Positions 24,501 through 33,555 of a DNA stretch of 34,845 bases are shown piece by piece. This DNA is from Arenibacter catalasegens (lineage in GTDB: Bacteria > Bacteroidota > Bacteroidia > Flavobacteriales > Flavobacteriaceae), in NCBI RefSeq assembly GCF_002909235.1, contig NZ_PHQQ01000037.1:1-34845 (forward strand), in the 5' to 3' direction. Every line of letters starts with the position of its first letter. The stretch's first letter is position 1. Under the pieces are notes generated by a model, which had not been told where the DNA came from, did not search any database, and worked only from the letters and a program-made list of their open reading frames with translations. The translations under genes were made by a program, and so were the position numbers.

Positions 24501-25874
24501 ATGACATATAAATTATTAGTATTAGGTATATTCTTGCTTTATCAAATGAGTTACGGACAACATTTACCGTTGTTGAAAATAAGCAATGACCGTAATTATA
24601 TAGTAACTCAGGACAATGAACCATTTTTTTGGTTGGGTGGAACGGCCTGGGAACTCATTCATCGTTTAAACAGGGAAGAAGTTGACATATACCTTACCGA
24701 TAGGGCAAAAAAAGGATTTAACGTAATACAAACTGTTATTCTTGCTGAACTTGATGGCTTGGATACGCCAAATGCATATGGTGAAAAACCTTTAATAAAT
24801 AACGATCCAACAAAGGTAAATGAGAAATACTTGGAGCACGTGGAGTACGTTTTGAAAAAAGCAAGCGAATTAGGCCTCTATATTGGACTTCTTCCTACTT
24901 GGGGAGATAAGTTTAATAAAAAATGGGGGGTTGGTCCGGAGATTTTTAATTCTAGTAATGCCTTGGTTTATGGAGAGATAATAGCCAAACGATTCATTTC
25001 CTACAACAATATTATTTGGATTCTTGGGGGTGATAGAATACCCGAAAATGAAAATCATTATGCAATAATACGGGCAATGGCACAGGGTATTGAAAAAGTG
25101 GATAGTTTGCACCTAATGACCTACCACCCCGTTGGAAGCAAAAAGGCAATAGATTTTTTTGATGAAGAATGGCTTGATTTGGATATGTATCAAAGTGGAC
25201 ACAGCAGAACAGCAAAAGAATACTCCTATGTCCTTGAAAGCAAGCAAGCAAAGTTGGTCCGTCCTGTAATCAATGGAGAGGCAAGATATGAAAATATACC
25301 TGATAGATTTTGGGAAAACAAGACCTATGGCTGGCTTGATGATTCGGATGTAAGAGTTTCCGCCTATTGGAGTATAATAGCAGGTGCCGCTGGGTATACC
25401 TACGGTTGCAATGATATCTGGCAGATGTACGATGTAAATAGAACCCCAATTATTTCTGCGAGGACCGGTTGGCAAGCTGCCCTTGATTTACAGGGTTCCA
25501 CACATATGAAATATATGAAGGAGGTATTTGAAATAATAGACTGGCAGAAGATGATGTATAAGCCAACCTTGATATTAAATAATAATCCAGAGGATGAAAC
25601 ACATATTGTTTGTGCAATGGGTGAGAACCAAGATATTGTAGTCGCCTATACTCCTATAGGAAATTCAGTTAAAATTGATTTATCCAATATGCTTTCGGAT
25701 AAAATTAAAGCATATTGGTACAATCCAAGAAGCGGTAAAATAAGCCATATTGGAAATATGGAGACAAATAATCCTTATGAATTTATACCTTGGTCCAGTG
25801 GCCGGGGCAGCGATTTTCTTTTGATTTTGGTAACCGAGGATTTTTCCATTGACCTTTTGGAATTGAATAAATAG
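24501..25874 (+). CDS. GH140-type glycoside hydrolase (DUF4038), apiosidase-like
   Basis: 457 aa, signal peptide ending at MSYGQ. DUF4038 TIM-barrel: starts PFFWLGGTAWELIHRLNREEVDIYLTDRAKKGFNVIQ, the family hallmark. Candidate catalytic residues are Asp178 in LGGDRIP and Glu260 in INGEARYEN, matching the acid/base Asp and nucleophile Glu positions of GH140 enzymes, which remove apiose-linked side chains from rhamnogalacturonan II. A C-terminal beta-sandwich (about 365-457, the 'collagen-binding' type domain) is present. Marine homologues may act on other furanosides, so the substrate is open. Likely in the same unit as the SASA esterase gene upstream. Confidence 0.88.
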   Translation: MTYKLLVLGIFLLYQMSYGQHLPLLKISNDRNYIVTQDNEPFFWLGGTAWELIHRLNREEVDIYLTDRAKKGFNVIQTVILAELDGLDTPNAYGEKPLINNDPTKVNEKYLEHVEYVLKKASELGLYIGLLPTWGDKFNKKWGVGPEIFNSSNALVYGEIIAKRFISYNNIIWILGGDRIPENENHYAIIRAMAQGIEKVDSLHLMTYHPVGSKKAIDFFDEEWLDLDMYQSGHSRTAKEYSYVLESKQAKLVRPVINGEARYENIPDRFWENKTYGWLDDSDVRVSAYWSIIAGAAGYTYGCNDIWQMYDVNRTPIISARTGWQAALDLQGSTHMKYMKEVFEIIDWQKMMYKPTLILNNNPEDETHIVCAMGENQDIVVAYTPIGNSVKIDLSNMLSDKIKAYWYNPRSGKISHIGNMETNNPYEFIPWSSGRGSDFLLILVTEDFSIDLLELNK

Positions 25875-25984
25875 AACTTGATGGAAATCGTTAAAATGTA
25901 TTAAAAAAATGAAAGCTCAATTCTTAAATTTTGACTCTTGTATTATTGAACTTTTTGAATAAAAGGCACCACTGGTAAGAAATG

Positions 25985-26013
25985 TTGATTTAGATTAGCT
26001 TTTGCTAACTTTG
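25985..26013 (+). promoter_or_regulatory. Bacteroidota-type promoter for rlmF
   Basis: TTG at 25985-25987 followed 18 bp later by TAACTTTG at 26006-26013, a full match to the -7 consensus TAnnTTTG of the Bacteroidota housekeeping sigma factor. The start codon of the rlmF gene lies about 20 bp downstream, so the leader is short. Confidence 0.5.
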
Positions 26014-26032
26014 CCCTTTAAGAGCTATACCC

Positions 26033-26881
26033 GTGCACCCAAAAAATCCTTTTGCCAAAGATTATAATTTTGATTTCCTTATTCAACACTACCCCGGCTT
26101 AAGGGATTTTGTCTTTGTAAATGAATATGGAAACAAGACTATAAAGTTTGCCGACAAACAGGCCGTTAAGGCTTTGAATACTGCACTCCTAAAGGCCCAT
26201 TACGGCCTCGACTTTTGGGATATTCCAGAGCACAACCTATGTCCGCCCATACCGGGCAGGTTGGATTATTTATTGCATGTAGCAGACCTGATCCAGAAAC
26301 CTCAACTTCGTTTGTTGGACATTGGTACGGGAGCCAACTTAATCTACCCTATTTTGGCCAGCTGTCATTTTGGGTGGCAATGTTCCGCCTCTGAAGTAGA
26401 TTTGGATGCTTTAAAAAATGCTCAAGAAATTATTGACAAAAACAGTGTATTGGCTAACATAGACCTTAGGCAGCAAGGTTTTAAGAACAGCATTTTAGAA
26501 CATATTATTAGGCCAGATGATGCGTTTGACGTTGTGGTATGTAATCCACCTTTTTATAAAAACCGTAGTGATGCCCAACTAAAAAATCAACGCAAGGTTC
26601 GTAACCTACAGCTTCAGGAAAAGGAGACCTTAAATTTTGGCGGACAGGCCAATGAATTGTGGTACAAGGGCGGGGAAGAGGCCTTTGTGAAGAAGATGGT
26701 TCTAGAAAGCGTGCAATTTAAGGAACAGGTATATTGGTTTACCTCCTTGGTTTCCCAAAAAGAGAACTTAAAAAATATTAAAAGGGCAATTAACAAGACC
26801 CAACCTGCAGCTGTCAAGGTCATTGATATGGAACAGGGGAACAAAAAGAGCAGATTTGTAGCCTGGACTTTTCGTCAATAA
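26033..26881 (+). CDS. rlmF: 23S rRNA (adenine-1618-N6)-methyltransferase
   Basis: 282 aa starting at GTG (MHPKNPF in the protein, as in homologues). SAM-dependent methyltransferase that modifies A1618 of 23S rRNA in the cytoplasm. RlmF signatures: N-terminal HPKN, YGLDFWDIPEHNLCPPIPGRLDYLLHVADL, SAM-binding LLDIGTGANLIYPIL, and the catalytic NPPF in VVCNPPFYKNRSDAQLKNQRK. Normal length. The short upstream region carries a clear promoter. A core gene set among carbohydrate genes; no operon partners. Confidence 0.93.
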   Translation: MHPKNPFAKDYNFDFLIQHYPGLRDFVFVNEYGNKTIKFADKQAVKALNTALLKAHYGLDFWDIPEHNLCPPIPGRLDYLLHVADLIQKPQLRLLDIGTGANLIYPILASCHFGWQCSASEVDLDALKNAQEIIDKNSVLANIDLRQQGFKNSILEHIIRPDDAFDVVVCNPPFYKNRSDAQLKNQRKVRNLQLQEKETLNFGGQANELWYKGGEEAFVKKMVLESVQFKEQVYWFTSLVSQKENLKNIKRAINKTQPAAVKVIDMEQGNKKSRFVAWTFRQ

Positions 26882-26932
26882 AATTATTGGGTCAATAAAT
26901 AATTCGGATTTACTATATTAGTCATATCAATT

Positions 26933-28198
26933 ATGAAGAACAGCAATAAAGGTTATGATATAAATAGACGGAAATTCCTAAAATCTTCTTTGATTGCTGG
27001 AATCACATTGGCTAGTATACCGTCCCTTTACAGTTGCAAAAAAGAGGAATTGGATTATTCCCTAGATTTAAATGTCCCCACAAAGCTGTTCGATGGTAAA
27101 AGGTGCTGGTGTCATCCGCGGGCGGGAATTGTACCGGGCGCAGATGAAAATAGTATTCCTAGGGTGGTAATGACCATGAACAAATTAGATCTAGCAGGGA
27201 GTGACGTTTTCTACGGAATGTATGGATTGGATACAAATAACCTAGCCAAAAACTGGACAACACCTAAAGAGTTGAAAACATTGGCGCCCCGATTCGAAAT
27301 AATCGATGGCATTGAACGGCCTGTCGCCATAAGCGACTTTTCTCCAAAATGGCATACGGCCACAAAAACTTTGCTGGGTGTAGGGCATACTGTGGCTTAT
27401 ACACCCAACTGGAAAATAACAAATCCAAGGCCCAGAAGTACGTCCTACTCCATTTATGACATGCACAAAAACGAATGGAGTGATTGGCAAAAATTAATAA
27501 TGCCAGATGAAGAAAAATTTTATAATGCTGGTGCAGGTTGCGTACAACGCTATGATTTAGGAAATGGTGAAATCTTGCTCCCCATATATTTTAGTCCAGA
27601 AGGAAAAAATTCGAGAGTTACAGTTTGTAAGTGTTCTTTTAATGGAAAAAAGCTGGAATATCTTTCACATGGAACGGAATTGGAACTAAATGATGACACC
27701 CGTGGACTCGGAGAACCTTCTATAACAAAATTTAATAAAGAATTTTTTCTAACCATTCGAAATGATAAAAAAGGTTTTGTTGCACGAAGTAAGGATGGAT
27801 TAAATTTTGACAAATACCAGCCTTGGACATTTGATGATGGAACGGAGCTTGGAAGTTACAATACACAACAACATTGGCTTACACATAGCGAAGGATTATT
27901 TCTGGTCTATACTCGGAAAGGGGCTAATAACGATCATGTATTTCGTCATAGGGCGCCGCTTTTCATGGCGGAGGTGGACCCTGATAATTTATGCGTGATC
28001 AGAGCTACGGAACAGATTCTTGTCCCAGAAAGAGGAGCGCGTTTAGGAAATTTCGGCATTACAGATGTTTCGCCTGAGGAATCTTGGGTAACGGTCTCAG
28101 AGTGGATGCAACCGGAAGGTGTTGAAGAATATGGTAGTGATGGTAGTGTTTTTGTGGCGAAGATTAAATGGAACCAGCCAAATCGACTTTTTTCCTAA
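26933..28198 (+). CDS. Tat-exported sialidase/BNR-like beta-propeller protein
   Basis: 421 aa. The N-terminus has a twin-arginine motif (NRRKFLKSS) and also a lipobox-like LYSC, so it may be a Tat-exported lipoprotein. The rest looks like a six-bladed propeller of the sialidase/exo-alpha-sialidase superfamily: repeated acidic/aromatic blade motifs (KGFVARSKDGLNFDKYQPW, GEPSITKFNKEFFLTIRND). Clear Asp boxes (SxDxGxTW) are missing and no Arg triad can be placed, so hydrolase activity is unsure. It follows rlmF by 51 bp. A glycan-binding or glycosidase role is inferred from the fold and from the enzymes around it. Confidence 0.65.
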   Translation: MKNSNKGYDINRRKFLKSSLIAGITLASIPSLYSCKKEELDYSLDLNVPTKLFDGKRCWCHPRAGIVPGADENSIPRVVMTMNKLDLAGSDVFYGMYGLDTNNLAKNWTTPKELKTLAPRFEIIDGIERPVAISDFSPKWHTATKTLLGVGHTVAYTPNWKITNPRPRSTSYSIYDMHKNEWSDWQKLIMPDEEKFYNAGAGCVQRYDLGNGEILLPIYFSPEGKNSRVTVCKCSFNGKKLEYLSHGTELELNDDTRGLGEPSITKFNKEFFLTIRNDKKGFVARSKDGLNFDKYQPWTFDDGTELGSYNTQQHWLTHSEGLFLVYTRKGANNDHVFRHRAPLFMAEVDPDNLCVIRATEQILVPERGARLGNFGITDVSPEESWVTVSEWMQPEGVEEYGSDGSVFVAKIKWNQPNRLFS

Positions 28199-28264
28199 AG
28201 AGATATCCTTAAATTAATAATCGAATATACCTGCCGAACCCTAGTGAGGCATTAACTATAAATA

Positions 28265-28729
28265 ATGGGATTTAATATTGTATTAATTGAACCAGAGATA
28301 CCTATGAATACTGGTAATATTGGTCGCCTAAGTTTGGGGTCTGGATCCAAATTACATCTCGTAAAACCCTTTGGGTTCGAATTAAGTGATAAGCGATTAA
28401 AAAGAGCCGGATTGGATTACTGGAAGCATATATCCGTTTTCATTTATGAGAACGTTGATGACTTTTACTCAAAAAATAAAGGTAAGAACTTTGCATACTT
28501 CTCCAGTCATGGGACCCAAGATTACTGCGCTATTGACTACACAGACGACATGTTTCTGATTTTTGGGAAAGAATCAACTGGATTACCTGAAAAAATAGTG
28601 ACAGAAAATTCTAAATTGCTATATAATATACCCATTTACAGTGAACATATTAGAAGTTTAAACTTGGCCAATGCGGTTAGCATAGTAGTATATGAAGGAA
28701 TTCGAAATATAAAAACCAAACTACATTAA
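28265..28729 (+). CDS. trmL: tRNA (cytidine/uridine-2'-O)-methyltransferase TrmL
   Basis: 154 aa SPOUT-class enzyme, normal length. Methylates the 2'-hydroxyl of the wobble base (position 34) in tRNA-Leu. Motifs: N-terminal FNIVLIEPEIPMNTGNIGR, middle LIFGKESTGLPEKI (knot, SAM site) and C-terminal LNLANAVSIVVYEGIR. All are intact. Stand-alone core gene, 66 bp after the Tat-propeller gene. Confidence 0.93.
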   Translation: MGFNIVLIEPEIPMNTGNIGRLSLGSGSKLHLVKPFGFELSDKRLKRAGLDYWKHISVFIYENVDDFYSKNKGKNFAYFSSHGTQDYCAIDYTDDMFLIFGKESTGLPEKIVTENSKLLYNIPIYSEHIRSLNLANAVSIVVYEGIRNIKTKLH

Positions 28730-28837
28730 AACCCTGTAAGTGAAATCATCCTTCTGTTACCATCACTGCTTCCTATTTTAATGTAGGCAAAAAAAAAGCG
28801 ATTCTATTGTTGTACCTCATTATAAACATTTAGAAAA

Positions 28838-29101
28838 TTGAAAAAAAAGACTTTCTGGTTGAATGTATTTTTTCTGTTCCTGTTGATTTTGTTGGGAGCT
28901 ATTTTCTATTTCGGAATTGAGATTGTATATAAAAAAGGCTCCACCGAATTTGCCGAGCTTAAATCAAAGTCTATTACCTTAACATGGCAGTCCTTGACCG
29001 CTCTTGGATTTACCCTGATTACAGTCCTTATCTATTTTGTTCTCAGAAAGAAATTAAAAAAAGGTCGCAAGGGCATCGAGGCAACGTTAAATAAGAACTG
29101 A
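28838..29101 (+). CDS. Small two-TM membrane protein
   Basis: 87 aa starting at TTG with no ATG nearby; homologous proteins were not recognised. Two hydrophobic helices (about 8-30 WLNVFFLFLLILLGAIFYFGIEI and 48-68 LTALGFTLITVLIYFVL), a polar loop between them and a Lys-rich C-terminus, giving an N-in/C-in hairpin. No domain is apparent. The frame is supported by its consistent hydrophobicity and by the absence of an overlapping gene. Confidence 0.55.
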   Translation: MKKKTFWLNVFFLFLLILLGAIFYFGIEIVYKKGSTEFAELKSKSITLTWQSLTALGFTLITVLIYFVLRKKLKKGRKGIEATLNKN

Positions 29102-29248
29102 TCCAAATAATTATCTAGACAAAAATATTTCCTTCATAAGCGGTTCATCGCTAAAATATTATATCCCATAAATAATAGGGGATTTGCTATCTTAGGCATA
29201 TAATAACTATATCCATTTGTTAGCAAAAAGCGAAAACTAACCGTAGAT

Positions 29249-29674
29249 ATGAAAATAAAATTTAGAAAAAAAAGATTACTTGCGCATTTATTGCTCGGAA
29301 TGGTTTGGATTGCACTCGGAATATTAAGCGTTGTGTTTAATGATAAAATTCGTTGGACTGAGTACGGGTATTTAGTTGTCGGAATTTTATACCTAGGTCA
29401 TTATTTACACGATTTGACATATCAATATCTGACTATCGAAAACGGAACAATAAAAAAAAATGCACTTTATGGATTCGGGAAAGAAATAAATCTGCATGAT
29501 ATAAATTGGATTAAAAAGTATGCCGGTGATTATACGCTGAAAACGGAACAAAGGGAATTGAAAATCAATACAGAATTGATTGATATAGATTCCCTTATTG
29601 AATTGCTCAGGATATTGGCTGAATTGAATTTGCCACCTGAAAAAACGCCATTTACTAACAAGGTTTATAATTAA
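29249..29674 (+). CDS. Small membrane protein, EbsA/PH-like
   Basis: 141 aa. Two N-terminal membrane helices (about 10-32 and 38-55: LLAHLLLGMVWIALGILSVVF; YLVVGILYLGHYL), followed by a soluble beta-rich region (TIENGTIKKNALYGFGKEINLHDINWIKKYAGDYTLKTE) like the PH-like domains of small bacterial membrane proteins. Function unknown. AT-rich. A GC-rich 91-bp inverted-repeat element begins 3 bp after its stop codon. Confidence 0.6.
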   Translation: MKIKFRKKRLLAHLLLGMVWIALGILSVVFNDKIRWTEYGYLVVGILYLGHYLHDLTYQYLTIENGTIKKNALYGFGKEINLHDINWIKKYAGDYTLKTEQRELKINTELIDIDSLIELLRILAELNLPPEKTPFTNKVYN

Positions 29675-29676
29675 TT

Positions 29677-29767
29677 GCGGGCGGATTTCCCAAATAGAAA
29701 TCCCCCCGATCGATTATCTTTATTACAAGCGGGAAAAGCCCGATTGGTAATTGAACAACCCGCCCGC
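29677..29767. repeat. 91-bp element bounded by GC-rich inverted repeats
   Basis: GCGGGCGG at 29677-29684 and CCGCCCGC at 29760-29767 are perfect 8-bp inverted ends, standing out in AT-rich DNA. Inside, CGGG-AAAAG-CCCG forms a small hairpin near 29730-29742. It may be a terminator for the gene before it, a small mobile palindrome, or an attC-like site; 48 bp later ACCGCTAAC recalls such cores. Confidence 0.45.
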
Positions 29768-29821
29768 TGATAATGACTACGGCCTGCGCAACCAATCAAA
29801 CAAGAACCGCTAACACCTAAT

Positions 29822-30670
29822 ATGAAAAAATATAGTTCTTTACTATTGATCCTTGTCTCTCTTCAATGTTTTTGCCAAATCACCGGCAAAGTAGTGGATA
29901 AAGAAACTGGCCTTCCCATTTCATACGTTAATATTTGGATAGAAAAATCTTGGCTAGGTACAACATCTGACGAAAATGGTGTTTTTTATATGAAGAAAGG
30001 GCAAATTGGAGATACATTATTGGTGTCACATTTGGGTTATCAAGAATTACAAACTCAAGTAGAACTTACAAATGAAATTCTACTTAACCCTAGCGAAATT
30101 GAATTGGAAGAAGTTATTATACTCCCAGTGCAAAACAATAAAAACATAAATATTAAATCCTATAACCATTATAAAAAAATTAGAGAATTTAACAATTTTG
30201 AACACCAAGCATGTGCAAGGTTTTTTGAATATGACGAAGAATATGCGGAGACCCCATTTATTAAACAAATATCTCTTGCTGTAATTACACCCTTAACTGG
30301 AAAACAAATGTTTAGAGTATATTTAATGAAAGTCGGTATAGATGGGAAACCATCAAATCAGCTTTTTAGTGAATACAAAACCCTTGAAGTTTATGGAGAT
30401 GGTGAAATCAATGTTAACTATATAGATGAAAAACTTATATTTCCCAAAGAAGGTTTTTTTGTAGTATTTGATATATTAAATTTAAAAGAGAATATATACA
30501 CCAATAAATTGGGACACGAGATTTTATGCCCTGCAATAGGGATGGAATATAAAGTACAGAAAAAAAATACTTGGCTGAATTATCATGGAAAATGGATTGA
30601 TCCAATTGAGCGGAAGGACAAAAGTAATGAAGATGGAAATGTAGCTATTAATATTGAACTATCTAATTAA
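29822..30670 (+). CDS. Secreted protein with carboxypeptidase-regulatory-like domain
   Basis: 282 aa, signal peptide ending near LQCFCQ. Residues about 21-95 match the CarboxypepD_reg-like domain (ITGKVVDKETGLPISYVNIWIEKSWLGTTSDENGVFYM...LGYQELQTQVEL), the Ig-like module found at the start of TonB-dependent receptors. Here no TonB plug or barrel follows; the C-terminal 190 residues are beta-rich and not recognised. Such stand-alone proteins are common in Bacteroidota and of unknown function, probably periplasmic or outer-membrane linked. Confidence 0.75.
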   Translation: MKKYSSLLLILVSLQCFCQITGKVVDKETGLPISYVNIWIEKSWLGTTSDENGVFYMKKGQIGDTLLVSHLGYQELQTQVELTNEILLNPSEIELEEVIILPVQNNKNINIKSYNHYKKIREFNNFEHQACARFFEYDEEYAETPFIKQISLAVITPLTGKQMFRVYLMKVGIDGKPSNQLFSEYKTLEVYGDGEINVNYIDEKLIFPKEGFFVVFDILNLKENIYTNKLGHEILCPAIGMEYKVQKKNTWLNYHGKWIDPIERKDKSNEDGNVAINIELSN

Positions 30671-30741
30671 ATACAATAAGCTAATAACTAGATAATCCTG
30701 AAAATAAATAAAACATTACCGAAAGCTATACCAATATAACG

Positions 30742-32397
30742 ATGTCTATAAAATTCCTAACTTTTATCGGATTATTTTCCTGCTGCTGTTCCCTTGCGGC
30801 TCAAACTGTGGACCCAATAACCGTTGAAGCTAATCTTGTTGCCGAAGTAACTTTAATTTCTGTTAAAACTTATACAAATCCATTTACCGATGTAGCTCTT
30901 AGTGCTGTTGTTACACAGCCCAATGGCAAGATGCTGAAAGTACCTATGTTCTGGGCCGGGGATGAGCAATGGTCCCTTAGGTATGCATCCGATATTCTTG
31001 GGGAACATACTTTTAAAACAGAATGCTCGGATACTAAAAATAAAAAACTTCACGGCATAAAAGGCAAAATTACCGTCACATCCTATAATGGTAATAACCC
31101 ATTGTACCAGCATGGCCCAATTCGAATAGCTAGTGATAAACGACATTTTGAACATCAAGATGGCACACCATATTTATGGTTGGCAGATACTTGGTGGAAG
31201 GGCCTGTGTAAACGTATGACGTGGGAAGGTTTTCAAATATTAACAGCCGATCGGAAGTCCAAAGGATTTAATACAATTCAGATTGTTTGCGGACCATATC
31301 CTGATGAAGATATGCTGGAGGAACGATGGGAAAATGAGGGCGGTAAACCATATGAAAAGATAGATTTCAGCCGAATGAATCCCAAATATTTTGAATATGC
31401 AGACAGACGTATCCAACATCTTATCGATAATGGTATTGTACCTGTTATTGTTGGCGGTTGGGGTCGTCCGCAAGGTGGTGGTGAAAGTACATTGATGCAG
31501 GTGGGTCTGGAAGGTTACAAAAGACATTGGCGAAATTTGGTTGCGCGTTACGGTGCCTATCCTACAGTATGGATGATAGGTGGCGAGGCAAGTGATGATT
31601 ATGGGCCGTGGTCTGAGGTAGCACAATATGTAAAAGATATAGATCCTTTTGAACGGGTAAGTTGCTACCATGCACCTGGTCACCCACGTACTGCCTTAAA
31701 AGATAACTCAATGTTTGATTTCGATATGCTTGCCATTGGACATGATGGTATGAAAACAGTCGATAAAACCTTTGATTTAATGAGAGCAAGTATGGATGCC
31801 TCCCCTAAAAGACCTATTGTTTGTGGTGAGGCTTGCTACGAGGGCCATATGCAAACAAATCGACAAGTCATTCAGCGTTATATGTTTTGGAGTTTCATGC
31901 TAAGCGGTGCAGCTGGCCACACTTATGGTGCTGCAGGAATTTGGCACGCTGGTGTTGAAGGAGACCCTGGGCATACTGGATTTAAAGGATTCGCCTACGA
32001 CTATACCACTTGGGAGGAAGGCATGAACTATCCTGGTTCTGCACAGATAGGAATAGGAAAAAAGCTACTGGAACAATATCCTTGGTATCGTTTTGAAAGT
32101 CATCCTGAATGGGTGGAGGAAGGGAATTTTGCTGCAGGGATACCTGGGGAAGTACGAATTATCTACTTGCCCCAACGAGGTATTTACGATTGGGAAGGCA
32201 GAACGGTGAAGGACTTGGATCCCAGGGTAAACTGGCACGCTTACTATTTTGACCCAGGTACGGGGCGAAAATTTGACCAAGGTATTATTAAGGCAAGTGC
32301 TAAAGTAGGTGAGAAACTAGCCAATCCAGTAGCGTTCAATAAGACCGTTCCCTCACCACAGGACTGGGTACTGGTATTGGAAAAAGTGAGTGATTAA
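30742..32397 (+). CDS. DUF5060-DUF4038 glycoside hydrolase, GH140-related
   Basis: 551 aa, signal peptide ending at SLAAQ. DUF5060 beta-sandwich about residues 25-115 (VEANLVAEVTLISVKTYTNPFTDVALSAVV), then a DUF4038 TIM barrel (DGTPYLWLADTWWKGLCKRMTWEGFQILTADRKSKGFNTIQI). Candidate catalytic residues: Glu282 in MIGGEASDD and Glu363 in VCGEACYEG. The first differs from the Asp found at this position in the second GH140-like gene of this window (24501-25874). A C-terminal domain (about 460-551) follows. Probably removes a side sugar from a polysaccharide; substrate unknown. Isolated gene, between a CarboxypepD_reg-like gene and the pseudouridine synthase. Confidence 0.85.
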   Translation: MSIKFLTFIGLFSCCCSLAAQTVDPITVEANLVAEVTLISVKTYTNPFTDVALSAVVTQPNGKMLKVPMFWAGDEQWSLRYASDILGEHTFKTECSDTKNKKLHGIKGKITVTSYNGNNPLYQHGPIRIASDKRHFEHQDGTPYLWLADTWWKGLCKRMTWEGFQILTADRKSKGFNTIQIVCGPYPDEDMLEERWENEGGKPYEKIDFSRMNPKYFEYADRRIQHLIDNGIVPVIVGGWGRPQGGGESTLMQVGLEGYKRHWRNLVARYGAYPTVWMIGGEASDDYGPWSEVAQYVKDIDPFERVSCYHAPGHPRTALKDNSMFDFDMLAIGHDGMKTVDKTFDLMRASMDASPKRPIVCGEACYEGHMQTNRQVIQRYMFWSFMLSGAAGHTYGAAGIWHAGVEGDPGHTGFKGFAYDYTTWEEGMNYPGSAQIGIGKKLLEQYPWYRFESHPEWVEEGNFAAGIPGEVRIIYLPQRGIYDWEGRTVKDLDPRVNWHAYYFDPGTGRKFDQGIIKASAKVGEKLANPVAFNKTVPSPQDWVLVLEKVSD

Positions 32398-32634
32398 AAT
32401 AGAAAATAAATAAGTTGGTAAATAGCAAACCATTTAAAAATATAGGCTTAGAGCTTATTCGCTGGGTTTACGTATTTTTATAAAGTCCACAAAATTGACA
32501 ATTACCCACTCGCTAAAAATTCGAAATCAGCAAAAATTAGAAACATAATCAATACGACTGAAATACATATTGTTCCCCATATACCTTCTCCAATTCGACT
32601 ACAGGAATATGGCGTTGGTATTTTCATTGCAGCC

Positions 32635-33429
32635 TTGACGAAATCAGCACTGAAAAAAGCACTGAAGAAAAAGTACATTACAGTTAATGATGTTATTGCT
32701 ACTTCTGCTACTTTAATAAATGGAGGCGAGTGTATAAAGGTATCCGTTCCAAAAGAAGTTAGTCCCAATAAGAAACTGGTTTTTCCTCTTAAAGTTTTAT
32801 TTGAAGATGACTATTTAGCGGTAATCCATAAACCTGCTGGTATTTTGGTCAGCGGCAATAGTTTTAAAACTATTGCCAATGCCTTGGCTCAAAACATTCA
32901 ACAAAGTAATCTTCCTGACGCCACAAAACCGCAGCCTGTGCATCGATTGGACTTTGCAACCACAGGCATTTTATTGGTCGGAAAGACGAGTGGAAGTATT
33001 CGTCTTTTAAATAAAATGTTTGAAGACAAAAAAATTGAGAAAACATACTATGCAGTTACTATTGGTGAAATGCAAGATCAAGGGAAAATCAATTCCGAAA
33101 TTGACGGTAAGAAATCAATATCGAATTATGAAGTATTGGAATGTGTTGCCTCAAAAAGATTCGGCAAACTCAACTTGGTGAAATTGGACCCTCAAACAGG
33201 CAGAAGGCATCAACTGCGTAAACACCTGTCCAGTATAGATAATCCGATATTAGGAGATGCAGCCTATGGCCTTGAAAATTTAATTTTAAGTGGTAAGGGT
33301 CTTTATTTACATGCCTATTCATTGAATTTTATACATCCATTTACAAATAAACAGGTGTATTTAAAAGATGAATTTCCTGAAAGGTTTCAGAAAATATTTA
33401 GTTTCAGAAAATATTTAATGGTAGTGTAA
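32635..33429 (+). CDS. RluA-family pseudouridine synthase with missing standard start
   Basis: Isomerises uridine to pseudouridine in rRNA or tRNA. Catalytic Asp in HRLDFATTGILLVGK; S4-like N-terminal region ALKKALKKKYITVNDVIATSATLINGG; C-terminal GRRHQLRKHLSSIDNPILGDAAYG. The first usable start is TTG 32635, yet the same frame is open further upstream and codes conserved family residues (IVPHIPSPIRLQEYGVGIF, 32569-32625). In that stretch, up to the stop at 32449, no ATG, GTG or TTG is found. Either translation begins at a rare ATT or ATA codon, or the 5' end was lost by mutation. Coordinates given are for the TTG start; the true protein may begin near 32563. Confidence 0.8.
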   Translation: MTKSALKKALKKKYITVNDVIATSATLINGGECIKVSVPKEVSPNKKLVFPLKVLFEDDYLAVIHKPAGILVSGNSFKTIANALAQNIQQSNLPDATKPQPVHRLDFATTGILLVGKTSGSIRLLNKMFEDKKIEKTYYAVTIGEMQDQGKINSEIDGKKSISNYEVLECVASKRFGKLNLVKLDPQTGRRHQLRKHLSSIDNPILGDAAYGLENLILSGKGLYLHAYSLNFIHPFTNKQVYLKDEFPERFQKIFSFRKYLMVV

Positions 33430-33555
33430 TAATGGTCATTGAGCTAGAACCAAATTAAAAAAGTCAAGATAATAAAGTCTATACAGATAAAACCGTAAAT
33501 TAACTGCCACACATCTCATGGTTATATAGGACGGTAGGTAATAATTAAATAAAAT

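Noticed and set aside
6749..25874. Classical polysaccharide utilisation locus
   Set aside because: No SusC/SusD pair, no hybrid two-component system, no anti-sigma gene and mixed strands.
29140..29245. Second attC-like site before the gene at 29249
   Set aside because: It shares AGCGGTT-CATCGCTAAAAT with the 3116 element, but no paired right arm is evident.
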